This document shows, piece by piece, positions 27,366-36,326 of a stretch of 64,000 bases of DNA. The position numbers and the translations under genes were made by a program. Position 1 is the stretch's first letter; each line of letters opens with the position of its first letter. The stretch is from the NCBI GenBank assembly GCA_905478035.1, contig CAJQGX010000005.1, forward strand, positions 28,706 to 92,705. The letters run 5' to 3'. Source of the DNA: an uncultured SAR86 cluster bacterium. Lineage in GTDB: Bacteria; Pseudomonadota; Gammaproteobacteria; Magnimaribacterales; D2472. Below the pieces are notes generated by a model. The model was not told the origin of the DNA. It ran no database searches and saw nothing but the letters and a program-made list of their open reading frames with translations.

Positions 27366-30353
27366 ATGCAGCTTAAACACATAAAACTAGCAGGTTTTAA
27401 AAGTTTCGTAGATCCAACGAAGATATCCTTTCCCACAAATTTAGTTGGCGTTGTTGGTCCAAATGGATGTGGTAAATCAAATGTCATTGATGCAGTTAGG
27501 TGGGTGCTTGGAGAGCTATCAGCTAAGAACCTTAGAGGCGAATCAATGGTTGATGTTATTTTTAATGGCTCTGAAAATAGAAAGGCATCAGGTCAATGCA
27601 GTATAGAGCTGCTTTTTGATAACTCAAGTGGAAAAATTGGTGGTGAATACTCAGCATTTAATGAAATTTCTATAAAAAGATTAATGAATAGAGATGCACA
27701 ATCTACCTATTTTATAAATAGCACAAAATGCAGAAGGAAGGACGTTCAAGATATATTTCTTGGAACAGGTCTTGGTCCAAGCTCATATGCAATCATAGAA
27801 CAGGGAATGGTAAGCAGATTGGTCAGTGCAAAACCGGAAGAATTAAGGACCCATATCGAAGAAGCTGCTGGAGTATCTAAATATAGAGAGAGAAGAAGAG
27901 AGACTGAAAGCAGAATAAAAAAGACAAAAGAGAACTTATCTCGTGTTAAAGATATTAAAGATGAAATTGAAAGACTTATTCGTAGATTAGAAAATCAAGC
28001 AAATGCTGCAGAAAAGTATAATGCTCTCAAGAAAGAAGAGTCAGAAAACCAAATTAATACAGCTATATTATTTTCGTTGGAAGCTAAAAATAATAGAGAT
28101 CAACTTCAAAAGAACCTTGATGGTTTAAATAGAGACCTAAAAATAAAACAGGCTGAATCCGATACAAAACAATCACAAATAGATGAATATAGAACTCAGA
28201 ATGAATCAGTTGTAGATTCTTATGAAACAGCACAAAAGAATTTCTACAGTATTGGATCAGAAATAGCCAAGCATGAGGCTGATCTTCAAAATATATCTAA
28301 ATCAGAATCTTCAAATCTAGAATCTCTTGAAAGAGCCAAACAAAGCTATAAAAAAGCATTAGAAAAAGAATCATCTTTTAAAGATCTTAGCCCTAAGCAG
28401 CAGGAGTTAAAGCTTAATATAGCGATAATTAAGGCATTAGATGCTGTAAAAAATAAAGATATAATTTTAGAGAGAACTAAACCCTTAGAAAGCGATATTG
28501 AATCTAAGCAATTGGATCTAGATTCAAGAGAAGAGACAATAAAAGCAGCTAAAGAAAAACAAAGAATTGCAAATGAAAAAGTTAATGAACTACAAGCAAT
28601 GAGTTATTCAATTGGGGGCAATATAGCAAGACTTGAAGGTAGTATCCTTAATCTAGAAAAAGTAAAAACCCAAGCTAATAAAGATCTTATATCTGCAAAA
28701 GAAAACTATGAAAGAGCTTTAGAAAAAGAATCTAATGCTGAAAATTTAAGTCCCAAAGAAAAAACAATACATTTAATTGATAGCATTTCTGAGCTTTTAA
28801 CCAATCTTGGCTCTAATGGAAATCTTATTAATAAAAAGGTAAAAGAATTAAAAGAATTATTAATGAGCATTCTAAAGATTGCATCTGACCAATCTAAATC
28901 TTTTACAGACGAGTTTCTTAAAAGAAAAAAAGAGATTGAAGATCTCCTTAAAAGTAATTCAGAAGAAAAGATATTAGCTGAAAAGGATCTTTCGATTCTC
29001 CACGATGAGCAAAAAACCTTAATCGACGATCTCGCTTCTAATAATGCTATTTTATCAAAACTAGATGCAGAAGTAAGAGAGCTGGATGGAGGTAAGTTAT
29101 TTGTAGCTAATGAATTAAGATCAATAGAAAAAGAAATAAATGATCTTAAGCTCGATTTAAGAACCTATGAGATTAATCTACAAAATGCATCTCAAATACT
29201 TGATAAAGCTGAAATTGATATTTCAGATTTAAACTCTGAAGAGTATCAAGGAATGGATCTTGAGGGTCTAGAAGCATCTCTTGATGAGGTACAAAAAAAT
29301 ATTAATAACTTAGGTTCTATTAACTTGGCATCTCCAGACGAATACCTAGAAAGACAAAATGAATTATCTGAAAATATTCAAAATAATCAAAATAGAAAAC
29401 TAGAAATTCAAAATATTATGTCTGATTTAGTTAACAAAAGCTCAGAAGCGGAATCAGTTTTATTGGATATTCGCCAGAAACAATCTAGATTTAACGAGAG
29501 TATGAGAGAGCTTGAAAATAAGAAGTCCATAGCTGAATTAGATCTTAAATCAATATCTGAAAAAGTTACTAATGTAAGATTAGATCTAAAAACTTATGAG
29601 ATAAATCTAGAAAATGCTAATACTAAAATAAAAGAAGCTGGATTAAAGATAGAAGATATAGATTATTCTAAATATGATGGGTTAAATACCAAAGATCTTC
29701 AAGATAGACTTGCCGAAATCCAAGCTAAGATTATTAGATTAGGGGCTATAAATTTAGCCGCTCCAGAAGAGATTGCTCAAGAATCAAAAAGAAAAGAAGA
29801 GCTAGATATTCAATATGAAGATTTAACTGATGCCTTAGATAAACTTTCTGGTGCAATTAAGACAATTGATGCAGAAACAAAAACAAGGTTCCAAGACAGC
29901 TTCGATGCTATCAACGTTAGAATGAAAGAAGTTTTCACAAAGCTTTTTGGAGGAGGCTATGCTGAATTAGCTTTAACTGAAGGTGATGCCTTAAATGCTG
30001 GTGTTGTGATTATGGCAAGACCTCCTGGTAAAAAGAATTCATCTATTTCTCAACTATCTGGTGGTGAAAAAGCTTTAACTGCATTGGCTTTAGTTTTTGG
30101 TATATTTGAATTAAATCCTGCCCCATTTTGTATCTTAGATGAAGTGGATGCACCTTTAGATGATTTAAACACCATGAGATTTATAAATATGGTTGAAGAA
30201 ATGTCAAAGACTGTTCAATTTATCTTTATAACCCATAATAAAGTTTCAATGGAAAAAAGCGACCACCTAATGGGTGTCACTATGCAAGAGGCCGGGGTCT
30301 CAAGAATGGTTTCTGTTGATGTAAACCAAGCTCTAGAATTTGCAGAGGCATAA
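27366..30353 (+). CDS. smc: SMC chromosome-segregation ATPase, hinge not recognisable
   Basis: SMC is the condensin ATPase that organises and segregates chromosomes. The 995-residue protein has both head halves: Walker A in GPNGCGKSNVIDAVRWVLGE (31-50), the Q-loop region, signature LSGGEKALTALAL (897-909), Walker B in FCILDEVDAPLDD and ITHNK. It is about 170 residues shorter than typical SMC. The glycine-rich hinge expected near the middle is not visible. Residues about 294-357 repeat at 414-478 and about 593-667 repeat at 736-812, so each coiled-coil arm contains an internal duplication. It sits 39 bases after ccmI, and zipA follows directly. It is not a frameshifted gene: the frame is continuous from head to head. 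Confidence 0.92.
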   Translation: MQLKHIKLAGFKSFVDPTKISFPTNLVGVVGPNGCGKSNVIDAVRWVLGELSAKNLRGESMVDVIFNGSENRKASGQCSIELLFDNSSGKIGGEYSAFNEISIKRLMNRDAQSTYFINSTKCRRKDVQDIFLGTGLGPSSYAIIEQGMVSRLVSAKPEELRTHIEEAAGVSKYRERRRETESRIKKTKENLSRVKDIKDEIERLIRRLENQANAAEKYNALKKEESENQINTAILFSLEAKNNRDQLQKNLDGLNRDLKIKQAESDTKQSQIDEYRTQNESVVDSYETAQKNFYSIGSEIAKHEADLQNISKSESSNLESLERAKQSYKKALEKESSFKDLSPKQQELKLNIAIIKALDAVKNKDIILERTKPLESDIESKQLDLDSREETIKAAKEKQRIANEKVNELQAMSYSIGGNIARLEGSILNLEKVKTQANKDLISAKENYERALEKESNAENLSPKEKTIHLIDSISELLTNLGSNGNLINKKVKELKELLMSILKIASDQSKSFTDEFLKRKKEIEDLLKSNSEEKILAEKDLSILHDEQKTLIDDLASNNAILSKLDAEVRELDGGKLFVANELRSIEKEINDLKLDLRTYEINLQNASQILDKAEIDISDLNSEEYQGMDLEGLEASLDEVQKNINNLGSINLASPDEYLERQNELSENIQNNQNRKLEIQNIMSDLVNKSSEAESVLLDIRQKQSRFNESMRELENKKSIAELDLKSISEKVTNVRLDLKTYEINLENANTKIKEAGLKIEDIDYSKYDGLNTKDLQDRLAEIQAKIIRLGAINLAAPEEIAQESKRKEELDIQYEDLTDALDKLSGAIKTIDAETKTRFQDSFDAINVRMKEVFTKLFGGGYAELALTEGDALNAGVVIMARPPGKKNSSISQLSGGEKALTALALVFGIFELNPAPFCILDEVDAPLDDLNTMRFINMVEEMSKTVQFIFITHNKVSMEKSDHLMGVTMQEAGVSRMVSVDVNQALEFAEA

Positions 30354-30974
30354 ATGCAAAGTAATTTTGATATATATCTAATTGGCTTTTCTGTTTTAAT
30401 TTTTTTGACGATTCTATTTTTCTTTATCAGAAAGATTTCTAGCTCAAATGATTTGAAGGTAAAAATTGAACCAGTCTCTGATTCGTTTGAAATTAAAGAA
30501 TTCGATGATGTGAAGCTAGAAACCCAAAAGTCATTTGATTTTGAAGAGCAAGAGTTTGTTAGTGATCAAGAATTAGTAATTCTTAATTTAATTTCAGTCG
30601 ATAAATCTTCCTTTGATATTGATCAACTCTTTGGTTTTATGAATAACTCTAGAGCAAGATTGGTCCACGGTTTTTTTTCCTACAAAGGCTCTAGCAAAAA
30701 AGAAGTATTTAGGGTTGCTAATGCATTGAATCCAGGAACATTTGAGGAGAATACAAAATCATTTGCTATTTTAATGGTAACTGATTTAAACAATGTTGAA
30801 GACCCTCTATCGGCTGTTAGAGAAATGGTGGCATTTGCTTACAACTTTTCTGAAAAATTTTATGCAAACATCTGTGATGCTGAAAGATTACCAATAACCA
30901 AACAAATGATTTCACACATAGAATCTAAAGCTCAAGAAGTCATGAGATTAAGGCAACTAAAGAAGTTTGATTAG
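30354..30974 (+). CDS. zipA: Cell division protein ZipA
   Basis: ZipA anchors FtsZ to the membrane at the division site. The 206-residue protein has one N-terminal membrane helix (IYLIGFSVLIFLTILFFFI), a short acidic linker and a C-terminal FtsZ-binding domain (about 78-200) with VILNLISVDKSSFD, FRVANALNPGTFEE and DAERLPITKQMI, which match the ZipA core. The linker is much shorter than in E. coli (328 residues in total). It begins on the base after smc. The smc-zipA-ligase order is the normal gammaproteobacterial neighbourhood. Confidence 0.88.
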   Translation: MQSNFDIYLIGFSVLIFLTILFFFIRKISSSNDLKVKIEPVSDSFEIKEFDDVKLETQKSFDFEEQEFVSDQELVILNLISVDKSSFDIDQLFGFMNNSRARLVHGFFSYKGSSKKEVFRVANALNPGTFEENTKSFAILMVTDLNNVEDPLSAVREMVAFAYNFSEKFYANICDAERLPITKQMISHIESKAQEVMRLRQLKKFD

Positions 30975-30982
30975 TATACAAA

Positions 30983-32278
30983 ATGGCAAATAATATGCTC
31001 CCATGGAAAATTATTCAAAAACTTGAAAGTGACAATAGCAGGCTATTCAAAGAAGATGTTGTTGAAAATCACCTTAATGACATAGAAATTCAAGAAGGCT
31101 TGGCTATGTGCCTAGATTCTTTAGTAACTTTTGGTGTTAAGCAAGTGCCAGATTCAAGTCAAGATGGCCCAGGCCTTAGTTGGGTTAATTTTAAAAGGAA
31201 TGCAATCTTATTGATCAATCGTGATAAAACTGGACATGCTGCAAGGGACTTAATTATTGAATTAATGCATGAGGCAACTTCTGAACAATGGAACGATTGG
31301 TATAGACGAATTCTAATAAAAGATCTCAGATGTGGAGTAAGTGAAAAAACTGTAAATAATGTTGCAAAAAGAATGGGTATCAAATTTAGAGTACCAGTTT
31401 TTTCATGCATGCTAGCGCATGATGGGGCCAAGCATCCAAAAAAAATAAAAGGACCTTGTTTAGTTGAATATAAGTATGATGGAGTCAGAGTAATAGCAAT
31501 TACCAAAAATAGCTCAACAACCTTATATAGCAGGAACGGAAAAATTTTAAGTAACTTCCCTCATATTGAAGAGGCTCTTAGCAAAAAGGAATTTAATAAT
31601 CTTGTCCTTGATGGAGAGGTTATGAGTGATGACTTTCAGTCTTTAATGAAACAGGTGCATAGAAAAACAAACGCAAAGACAGATGATGCTTACCTTGCCT
31701 TGTTCGATGTGCTGCCACTATCAGAGTTCAATGAAGGAAAAAGTATATTAGATACTTTGCAAAGAAAAGAAATACTAAACCAACTTTCAAAAGATTTCTC
31801 AAAATGTATCAAGCCAGTTGATTTTACTATTATTGATTTTGACACTGAGGCCGGCGAAGAAACCTTTTCAAAAATGAATAAAAAAGCTTTAAGCGAAGGT
31901 TATGAAGGCCTAATGATTAAACCAGAAAGTGCAATATATGAAAGTAAAAGAAGTCATGCTTGGCTAAAAATTAAACCATTTATAGAAGTCACTTTAAAAG
32001 TAGTAGATATTCAAGAGGGAACAGGCAAACATGCAGGTAAGCTTGGTGCATTCACTGTAGAAGGTCAGGATGATGGTAAATTCTTCTCTTTGAGTGTTGG
32101 CAGCGGCCTAACAGATGAAGATAGAGAAAAGTTCTGGGCTTCAAAAAATCAACTTATTGGCCAATTAATTGAGATAAGAGCTGATGCAATTACACAGAGT
32201 ATGGAAGGCGAAACGTATAGCTTACGATTCCCAAGATTTAAAACTTTTAGAGGATTTGAAGTAGGAGAGAAAATATGA
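30983..32278 (+). CDS. T4-type ATP-dependent DNA ligase
   Basis: This 431-residue enzyme seals DNA nicks using ATP. Nucleotidyltransferase motifs are motif I VEYKYDGVR with nucleophile Lys164, motif Ia LYSRNGKIL, motif III LVLDGEV, motif IV YEGLMIKP and motif V AWLKIKP, followed by an OB domain with FSLSVGSGL. The N-terminal helical domain contains RRILIKDLRCGVSEKTVNNV, close to T4 gp30 (RRVMMRDLECGAS), so the nearest relatives look like T4-type phage ligases rather than LigB, LigC or LigD. It occupies the place after zipA where the NAD-dependent ligA lies in relatives. There are eight bases to zipA and a four-base overlap with the next gene. Confidence 0.93.
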   Translation: MANNMLPWKIIQKLESDNSRLFKEDVVENHLNDIEIQEGLAMCLDSLVTFGVKQVPDSSQDGPGLSWVNFKRNAILLINRDKTGHAARDLIIELMHEATSEQWNDWYRRILIKDLRCGVSEKTVNNVAKRMGIKFRVPVFSCMLAHDGAKHPKKIKGPCLVEYKYDGVRVIAITKNSSTTLYSRNGKILSNFPHIEEALSKKEFNNLVLDGEVMSDDFQSLMKQVHRKTNAKTDDAYLALFDVLPLSEFNEGKSILDTLQRKEILNQLSKDFSKCIKPVDFTIIDFDTEAGEETFSKMNKKALSEGYEGLMIKPESAIYESKRSHAWLKIKPFIEVTLKVVDIQEGTGKHAGKLGAFTVEGQDDGKFFSLSVGSGLTDEDREKFWASKNQLIGQLIEIRADAITQSMEGETYSLRFPRFKTFRGFEVGEKI

Positions 32279-32892
32279 TGCTTTCAAAAAAATCAAATTT
32301 TTTTACTTTTATTGTTTTAATTTTCTTCTTTCAATCATGCGTTACCAAACCGCCTGAAAATCCAGATAATATCTGTCTTATTTTTGAAGAGAAAAGAAGT
32401 TGGTACAAAGCTGTAATGAGATCTGAAAAAAGATGGAAAATACCGCCATATGTTTTAATGTCTTTTGTATACCAGGAATCAAGTTTTCAGTCAGATGCTA
32501 AACCAGAAAGAGAAAAACTTCTTGGGTTCATTCCATGGTTCAGACCTTCAACAGCAGTTGGTTACTCGCAGGCATTAACCATGACATGGGATGATTATAA
32601 AGATGAGACTGGTAACTCAAGGGCTAACAGGAAAGATTTTAGGGACTCTGCTGACTTTATTGGTTGGTATGCTAGTAAAGGATACTACCAAGGGTTTGAA
32701 CGCACTGATGCAAGATCTCTTTATCTTGCATATCATGAAGGATATGGTGGATTTAAGAAAAAATCTTATAGAAAAAAACAATGGCTGATCAAAGTCTCTG
32801 ATAGAGTCCAGGCAAGATCTACTAAGTATCAACAACAATATTGGGGTTGCGCTAAAGATTTAAAGAAAAAGAAATTTTTATTTTTTGGGTAA
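32275..32892 (+). CDS. Lytic transglycosylase-like lipoprotein
   Basis: The 205-residue product has a lipoprotein signal (FIVLIFFFQSC, cysteine about residue 22) and a single SLT-like domain: WKIPPYVLMSFVYQESSFQSDA carries the catalytic glutamate in the QESSF motif, and AVGYSQALTMTWDDYK and YLAYHEGYGG match the later family motifs. It would cut peptidoglycan glycan strands from the outer-membrane side. It overlaps the ligase gene by four bases. Its stop codon abuts the stop codon of the convergent protease gene. Confidence 0.8.
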   Translation: MMLSKKSNFFTFIVLIFFFQSCVTKPPENPDNICLIFEEKRSWYKAVMRSEKRWKIPPYVLMSFVYQESSFQSDAKPEREKLLGFIPWFRPSTAVGYSQALTMTWDDYKDETGNSRANRKDFRDSADFIGWYASKGYYQGFERTDARSLYLAYHEGYGGFKKKSYRKKQWLIKVSDRVQARSTKYQQQYWGCAKDLKKKKFLFFG

Positions 32893-35760
32893 TTAAATAT
32901 TTTTTAATTTAAAACCCATTTCTTGAATTTCATCTTGAAAACTTTCACCTGCTATAACAGACCTTTTTGACTCATTAAACAAATATTTTTTTGATACTCT
33001 TACCAAATCATTTACAGAACATTCTTTAACTCTATTTCTAAAGATCAATCTATCTTCTTGTTTCTTGTGGTCTAACTCATTCATAAAATCACTCATTGCC
33101 TCTCCATATGGTGACATGGGTTTATCTATACTTGAAATAACTCCTAAGATACCTTCATCTAGCTGAGCCTCTGATATATTCGAAAGAGACCAATCTCTTG
33201 AATTTTTAAATTCTGCAAAAGTTTCAGAACACTTTGGATCTCTGTATGAAAAGAATTTGAATACCTTGTTATTTGAATCTTGCATAGCGCCAGACCCATA
33301 TGCTCCACCTTTTTCCCTTATCGCAGAATGCAAGTAACCATTCCGAAGAACAGCTCCAAGAACTGATAGGGCTGGCGCATCTTTATGAGATGACTCGACT
33401 GTTGGAAATGCCTCAGCACAAAAACAAACCTGCGATCCTGTTATCCATCCTATTGAATCATGCTGAATCTCAACATAGTTTTGGTTATTTACATTATGCG
33501 CATGCATATCATGAGATATTTTTAAATTTAGCTGATCTTCTTCTAAAGAAGATGCTGTAAATATATATTTTGGTATTGATGATATTTTAGATTGAATAGA
33601 TTTAAGGTTTTTAATATAAGAATCAAGAGCGCTATCGTCTTTGATATTCTTTGATAATATTCCAGTGTTATTGATAAACCTTATTCCGGAAGTAATATCA
33701 TTTGTTGAGGCCTCAGGAGTAATTTGAGCTGCTGCGTTAGCCATTGCAAGAACGTGACCATTTTGAGTAAGTGATTGTTCATTATCTGCAGATATAAAAG
33801 TTAATAACTCTTGAATCCTCTTATTTTCATCAAAATTCGCTTCATGAACAGTTTTTAAAATTAACTCCTGCATTAGATGCGCATTTTTTTCTAGGCTTTT
33901 GCCACTTACTTTTAAGGCAAGTCGTTGCTCAGAATTATCCTCACTAGGAATCATTGTAAAAGTTGCAGAAATTCCTCCAGTAATTGAAGATTGATATTTC
34001 TGAACTTGCTCATAGGATTCTGATCCCAATCCGATATCAGTCAATGAACTAGTATATAAACTTGAAATTTGTAGCTCTTCATTGGTCAAGCTTTCACAAG
34101 GAAAAAGCATAGTATGATATACAAGACCATTTGTTCCTGATTTGTAATAGTAATTTTCTATATTATTAGATGATGACACCGATGGCATAGGATATTTTCT
34201 TGAGACTGGAATATCTTCTTTAGTAACCTTGGGTAAAGTTTCTGGATCATCAATCTTTTCTTGTCGTTCCTCTAATGCTTGAGCTAACTCAACAATTTTA
34301 TTTTTATCATTTTCTGTAAGATTTTTAGTTTTTTCTATAATCTTTTTATTAATATGATCTTCATTTTTTTTATTAAACTCAACGTCTGGCACTAAAGAAT
34401 AATTTAATTTATGAGTATTATTAATAAGGTGCTTCTCAATTAAACCCTCAATATAATTATCATGCTCAAGCCTTTCTTTAATAATATTAAAAGCATTATC
34501 CAAATCAAGAATATTTAAGGGGTCATCATTGTGTATACATGCAGGAAGACATGTAAGCATAATTTGAAGGCCAAATGGCATTCCGGATCCTGTTATTTCT
34601 CTTTGCCTTATTTCAAGCTGATGAAGAGAGGAATCTATAAGCTCTTTTGGGATGCCCTCAGATACTAGTCTTTTTAGACAATCAATAATAAGGTTTTCAA
34701 CCTCAAGGTGGTTACCAGAACTGACGCCCTCAAGCCCAGCTGCAAAAACAAGCTCTTTTTGATCAGCTTCAAGCCCAGTAAGTGGAGAGGGCGATTTGCC
34801 GAGTGAAGAATTCTCTAAAGCTTTTCGTAGAGGGGATGCTGAATTATCTAATAATATATTAGACATTAGATATGTCTCTAAAAGCTCCACTGGATTATGA
34901 CTTTCATTAAGTAACCAGCTAATTACCACATGATGATTATCTTCATCTCCCGGAAGAGGATTGTAGAAGTCAGATACTATTTTGGGTGAAGATATTCTTT
35001 CTTCATTTTGAACAGCTATAACCTCCGATGAAGGTTCAAAGCTTGATAAAACATTGTCCTTTATAAACTCTTGTATTTGTATTGGATCAACCTTACCAAA
35101 TGTAAAAAAGGTTGCATTGGAAGGGTGATAATGTTTTTGATGAAAGTTTACTAAATCCTTGTGAGTTAAATCTAATATCTTTTCTGGATCACCACCACTA
35201 TTATGTTTGTAAGTAGATGATGAATAAAGATGTCGGGACATCCCATGCCATAGCTGACTTGTTATGGAGCTCATCGCTCCTTTCATCTCATTATAAACAA
35301 CACCTTTTATTTCTATTTCACTATCTATATTTTTTTTATCTTTAAATTCAAGTCTATGCCCCTCTTGAGCAAAGTCTAAATTATCTAGATTTGGAAAAAA
35401 TGCTGAATCTAAATAAACCCCAAGTAAATTTTCAAAGTCTTTATTGTTAAGAGTCGCAAAAGGGTATGCAGTCCAATCACTTGAAGTAAAGGCATTCATA
35501 AAAGTATTTAGCGACCTTCTTATCATCATAAAAAATGGATCCCTAACAGGATATTTTTTAGACCCACATAATGCAGTATGCTCAAGAATATGTGCTACAC
35601 CAGTTGAATCCTCGGGTATAGTTCTAAATGCAACCATAAAGACCATCTCATCGCTATCAGAGTCTAGATGAACATGCTTGCAATTGAATTCAGATTCATT
35701 ATATATTTGAGCATTGAGATCTAATAATGGGATGTATTTTTGGTCTTGAAGGTTAAACAT
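32893..35760 (-). CDS. M16C presequence-protease-like metallopeptidase
   Basis: The 955-residue zinc protease resembles PreP/Cym1 (M16C). The inverted zinc motif HxxEH is in AHILEHTALCGS near residue 60, with the distal glutamate in VVYNEMKGAMSS. The FMNAFTSSDWTAYPFATLN stretch is characteristic of PreP. The second, inactive half carries the R-Y type region REKGGAYGSGAMQD. No signal peptide is present, so it is probably cytoplasmic and degrades oligopeptides left by other proteases. It converges with the transglycosylase gene without any gap. Confidence 0.92.
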   Translation of the reverse strand: MFNLQDQKYIPLLDLNAQIYNESEFNCKHVHLDSDSDEMVFMVAFRTIPEDSTGVAHILEHTALCGSKKYPVRDPFFMMIRRSLNTFMNAFTSSDWTAYPFATLNNKDFENLLGVYLDSAFFPNLDNLDFAQEGHRLEFKDKKNIDSEIEIKGVVYNEMKGAMSSITSQLWHGMSRHLYSSSTYKHNSGGDPEKILDLTHKDLVNFHQKHYHPSNATFFTFGKVDPIQIQEFIKDNVLSSFEPSSEVIAVQNEERISSPKIVSDFYNPLPGDEDNHHVVISWLLNESHNPVELLETYLMSNILLDNSASPLRKALENSSLGKSPSPLTGLEADQKELVFAAGLEGVSSGNHLEVENLIIDCLKRLVSEGIPKELIDSSLHQLEIRQREITGSGMPFGLQIMLTCLPACIHNDDPLNILDLDNAFNIIKERLEHDNYIEGLIEKHLINNTHKLNYSLVPDVEFNKKNEDHINKKIIEKTKNLTENDKNKIVELAQALEERQEKIDDPETLPKVTKEDIPVSRKYPMPSVSSSNNIENYYYKSGTNGLVYHTMLFPCESLTNEELQISSLYTSSLTDIGLGSESYEQVQKYQSSITGGISATFTMIPSEDNSEQRLALKVSGKSLEKNAHLMQELILKTVHEANFDENKRIQELLTFISADNEQSLTQNGHVLAMANAAAQITPEASTNDITSGIRFINNTGILSKNIKDDSALDSYIKNLKSIQSKISSIPKYIFTASSLEEDQLNLKISHDMHAHNVNNQNYVEIQHDSIGWITGSQVCFCAEAFPTVESSHKDAPALSVLGAVLRNGYLHSAIREKGGAYGSGAMQDSNNKVFKFFSYRDPKCSETFAEFKNSRDWSLSNISEAQLDEGILGVISSIDKPMSPYGEAMSDFMNELDHKKQEDRLIFRNRVKECSVNDLVRVSKKYLFNESKRSVIAGESFQDEIQEMGFKLKNI

Positions 35761-35793
35761 AATAAAATTTATAAAAACATGTACACTTATTCT

Positions 35794-36306
35794 ATGAAAA
35801 TAATTACAAAATTAGCCAGTATATTAATTTTGGTAGGCTGCGCTACCACTCAATCCAATATTGAGGTTGATTCAATTGATACTTTTAACTTAAGCAATTA
35901 TAACGACTTTTATATAAATATAAATGAGTCAAATATTAGCGCTGAAATAAATCCGATTGAGCTTGAAAGATTTAAAGATAATCTAAAAAGTGCACTTGAA
36001 AATCAAGGTTTAAAATATTCAACTACATCAAATTTAATTTTTAACATTAATTTGAGCAGCAAAGATAAAGTTGAGACTGACAGATCAAATTATCACTATT
36101 CAAGATACTATTGGAATAGCTATATGTTTGATAGAGATGTCAGAACAATTACAGAAAATATTTTACGAATAAACCTTAAAGATGCTTCTGAAGACAAAAC
36201 ATTGTGGACAGTGGTAACTGTTTGGAGATCAAACTATTCTAGCGCAATAGGGAATGCAGATAAATCAGATATTCTTGTAGATGAAATAATGGTTAGCTTT
36301 CTCTAA
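35794..36306 (+). CDS. DUF4136-like lipoprotein
   Basis: I prefer the ATG at 35794 to an upstream TTG at 35740, because a lipoprotein signal begins there (KIITKLASILILVGCATTQ) and the longer version would overlap the divergent protease gene. The 170-residue mature protein has a DUF4136-like pattern: an N-terminal F-x-x-Y segment, ALENQGLKYSTTSNLIFNINLSS, an R-Y rich stretch and a late TLWTVVTVWRS strand. The function is unknown; such proteins are outer-membrane lipoproteins. It lies 20 bases before the sulfatase-like gene. Confidence 0.6.
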   Translation: MKIITKLASILILVGCATTQSNIEVDSIDTFNLSNYNDFYININESNISAEINPIELERFKDNLKSALENQGLKYSTTSNLIFNINLSSKDKVETDRSNYHYSRYYWNSYMFDRDVRTITENILRINLKDASEDKTLWTVVTVWRSNYSSAIGNADKSDILVDEIMVSFL

Positions 36307-36326
36307 TTCTCTAACTGCTTCAAGCT

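Noticed and set aside
27366..30353. SMC short length as a frameshift or assembly collapse
   Set aside because: The single frame carries both head halves with all motifs, and the internal copies are diverged rather than identical, which argues against an assembly artefact.
33300..33560. An 86-codon frame antisense to the M16 protease
   Set aside because: The protease motifs on the opposite strand fully explain this DNA; the translation is a shadow.
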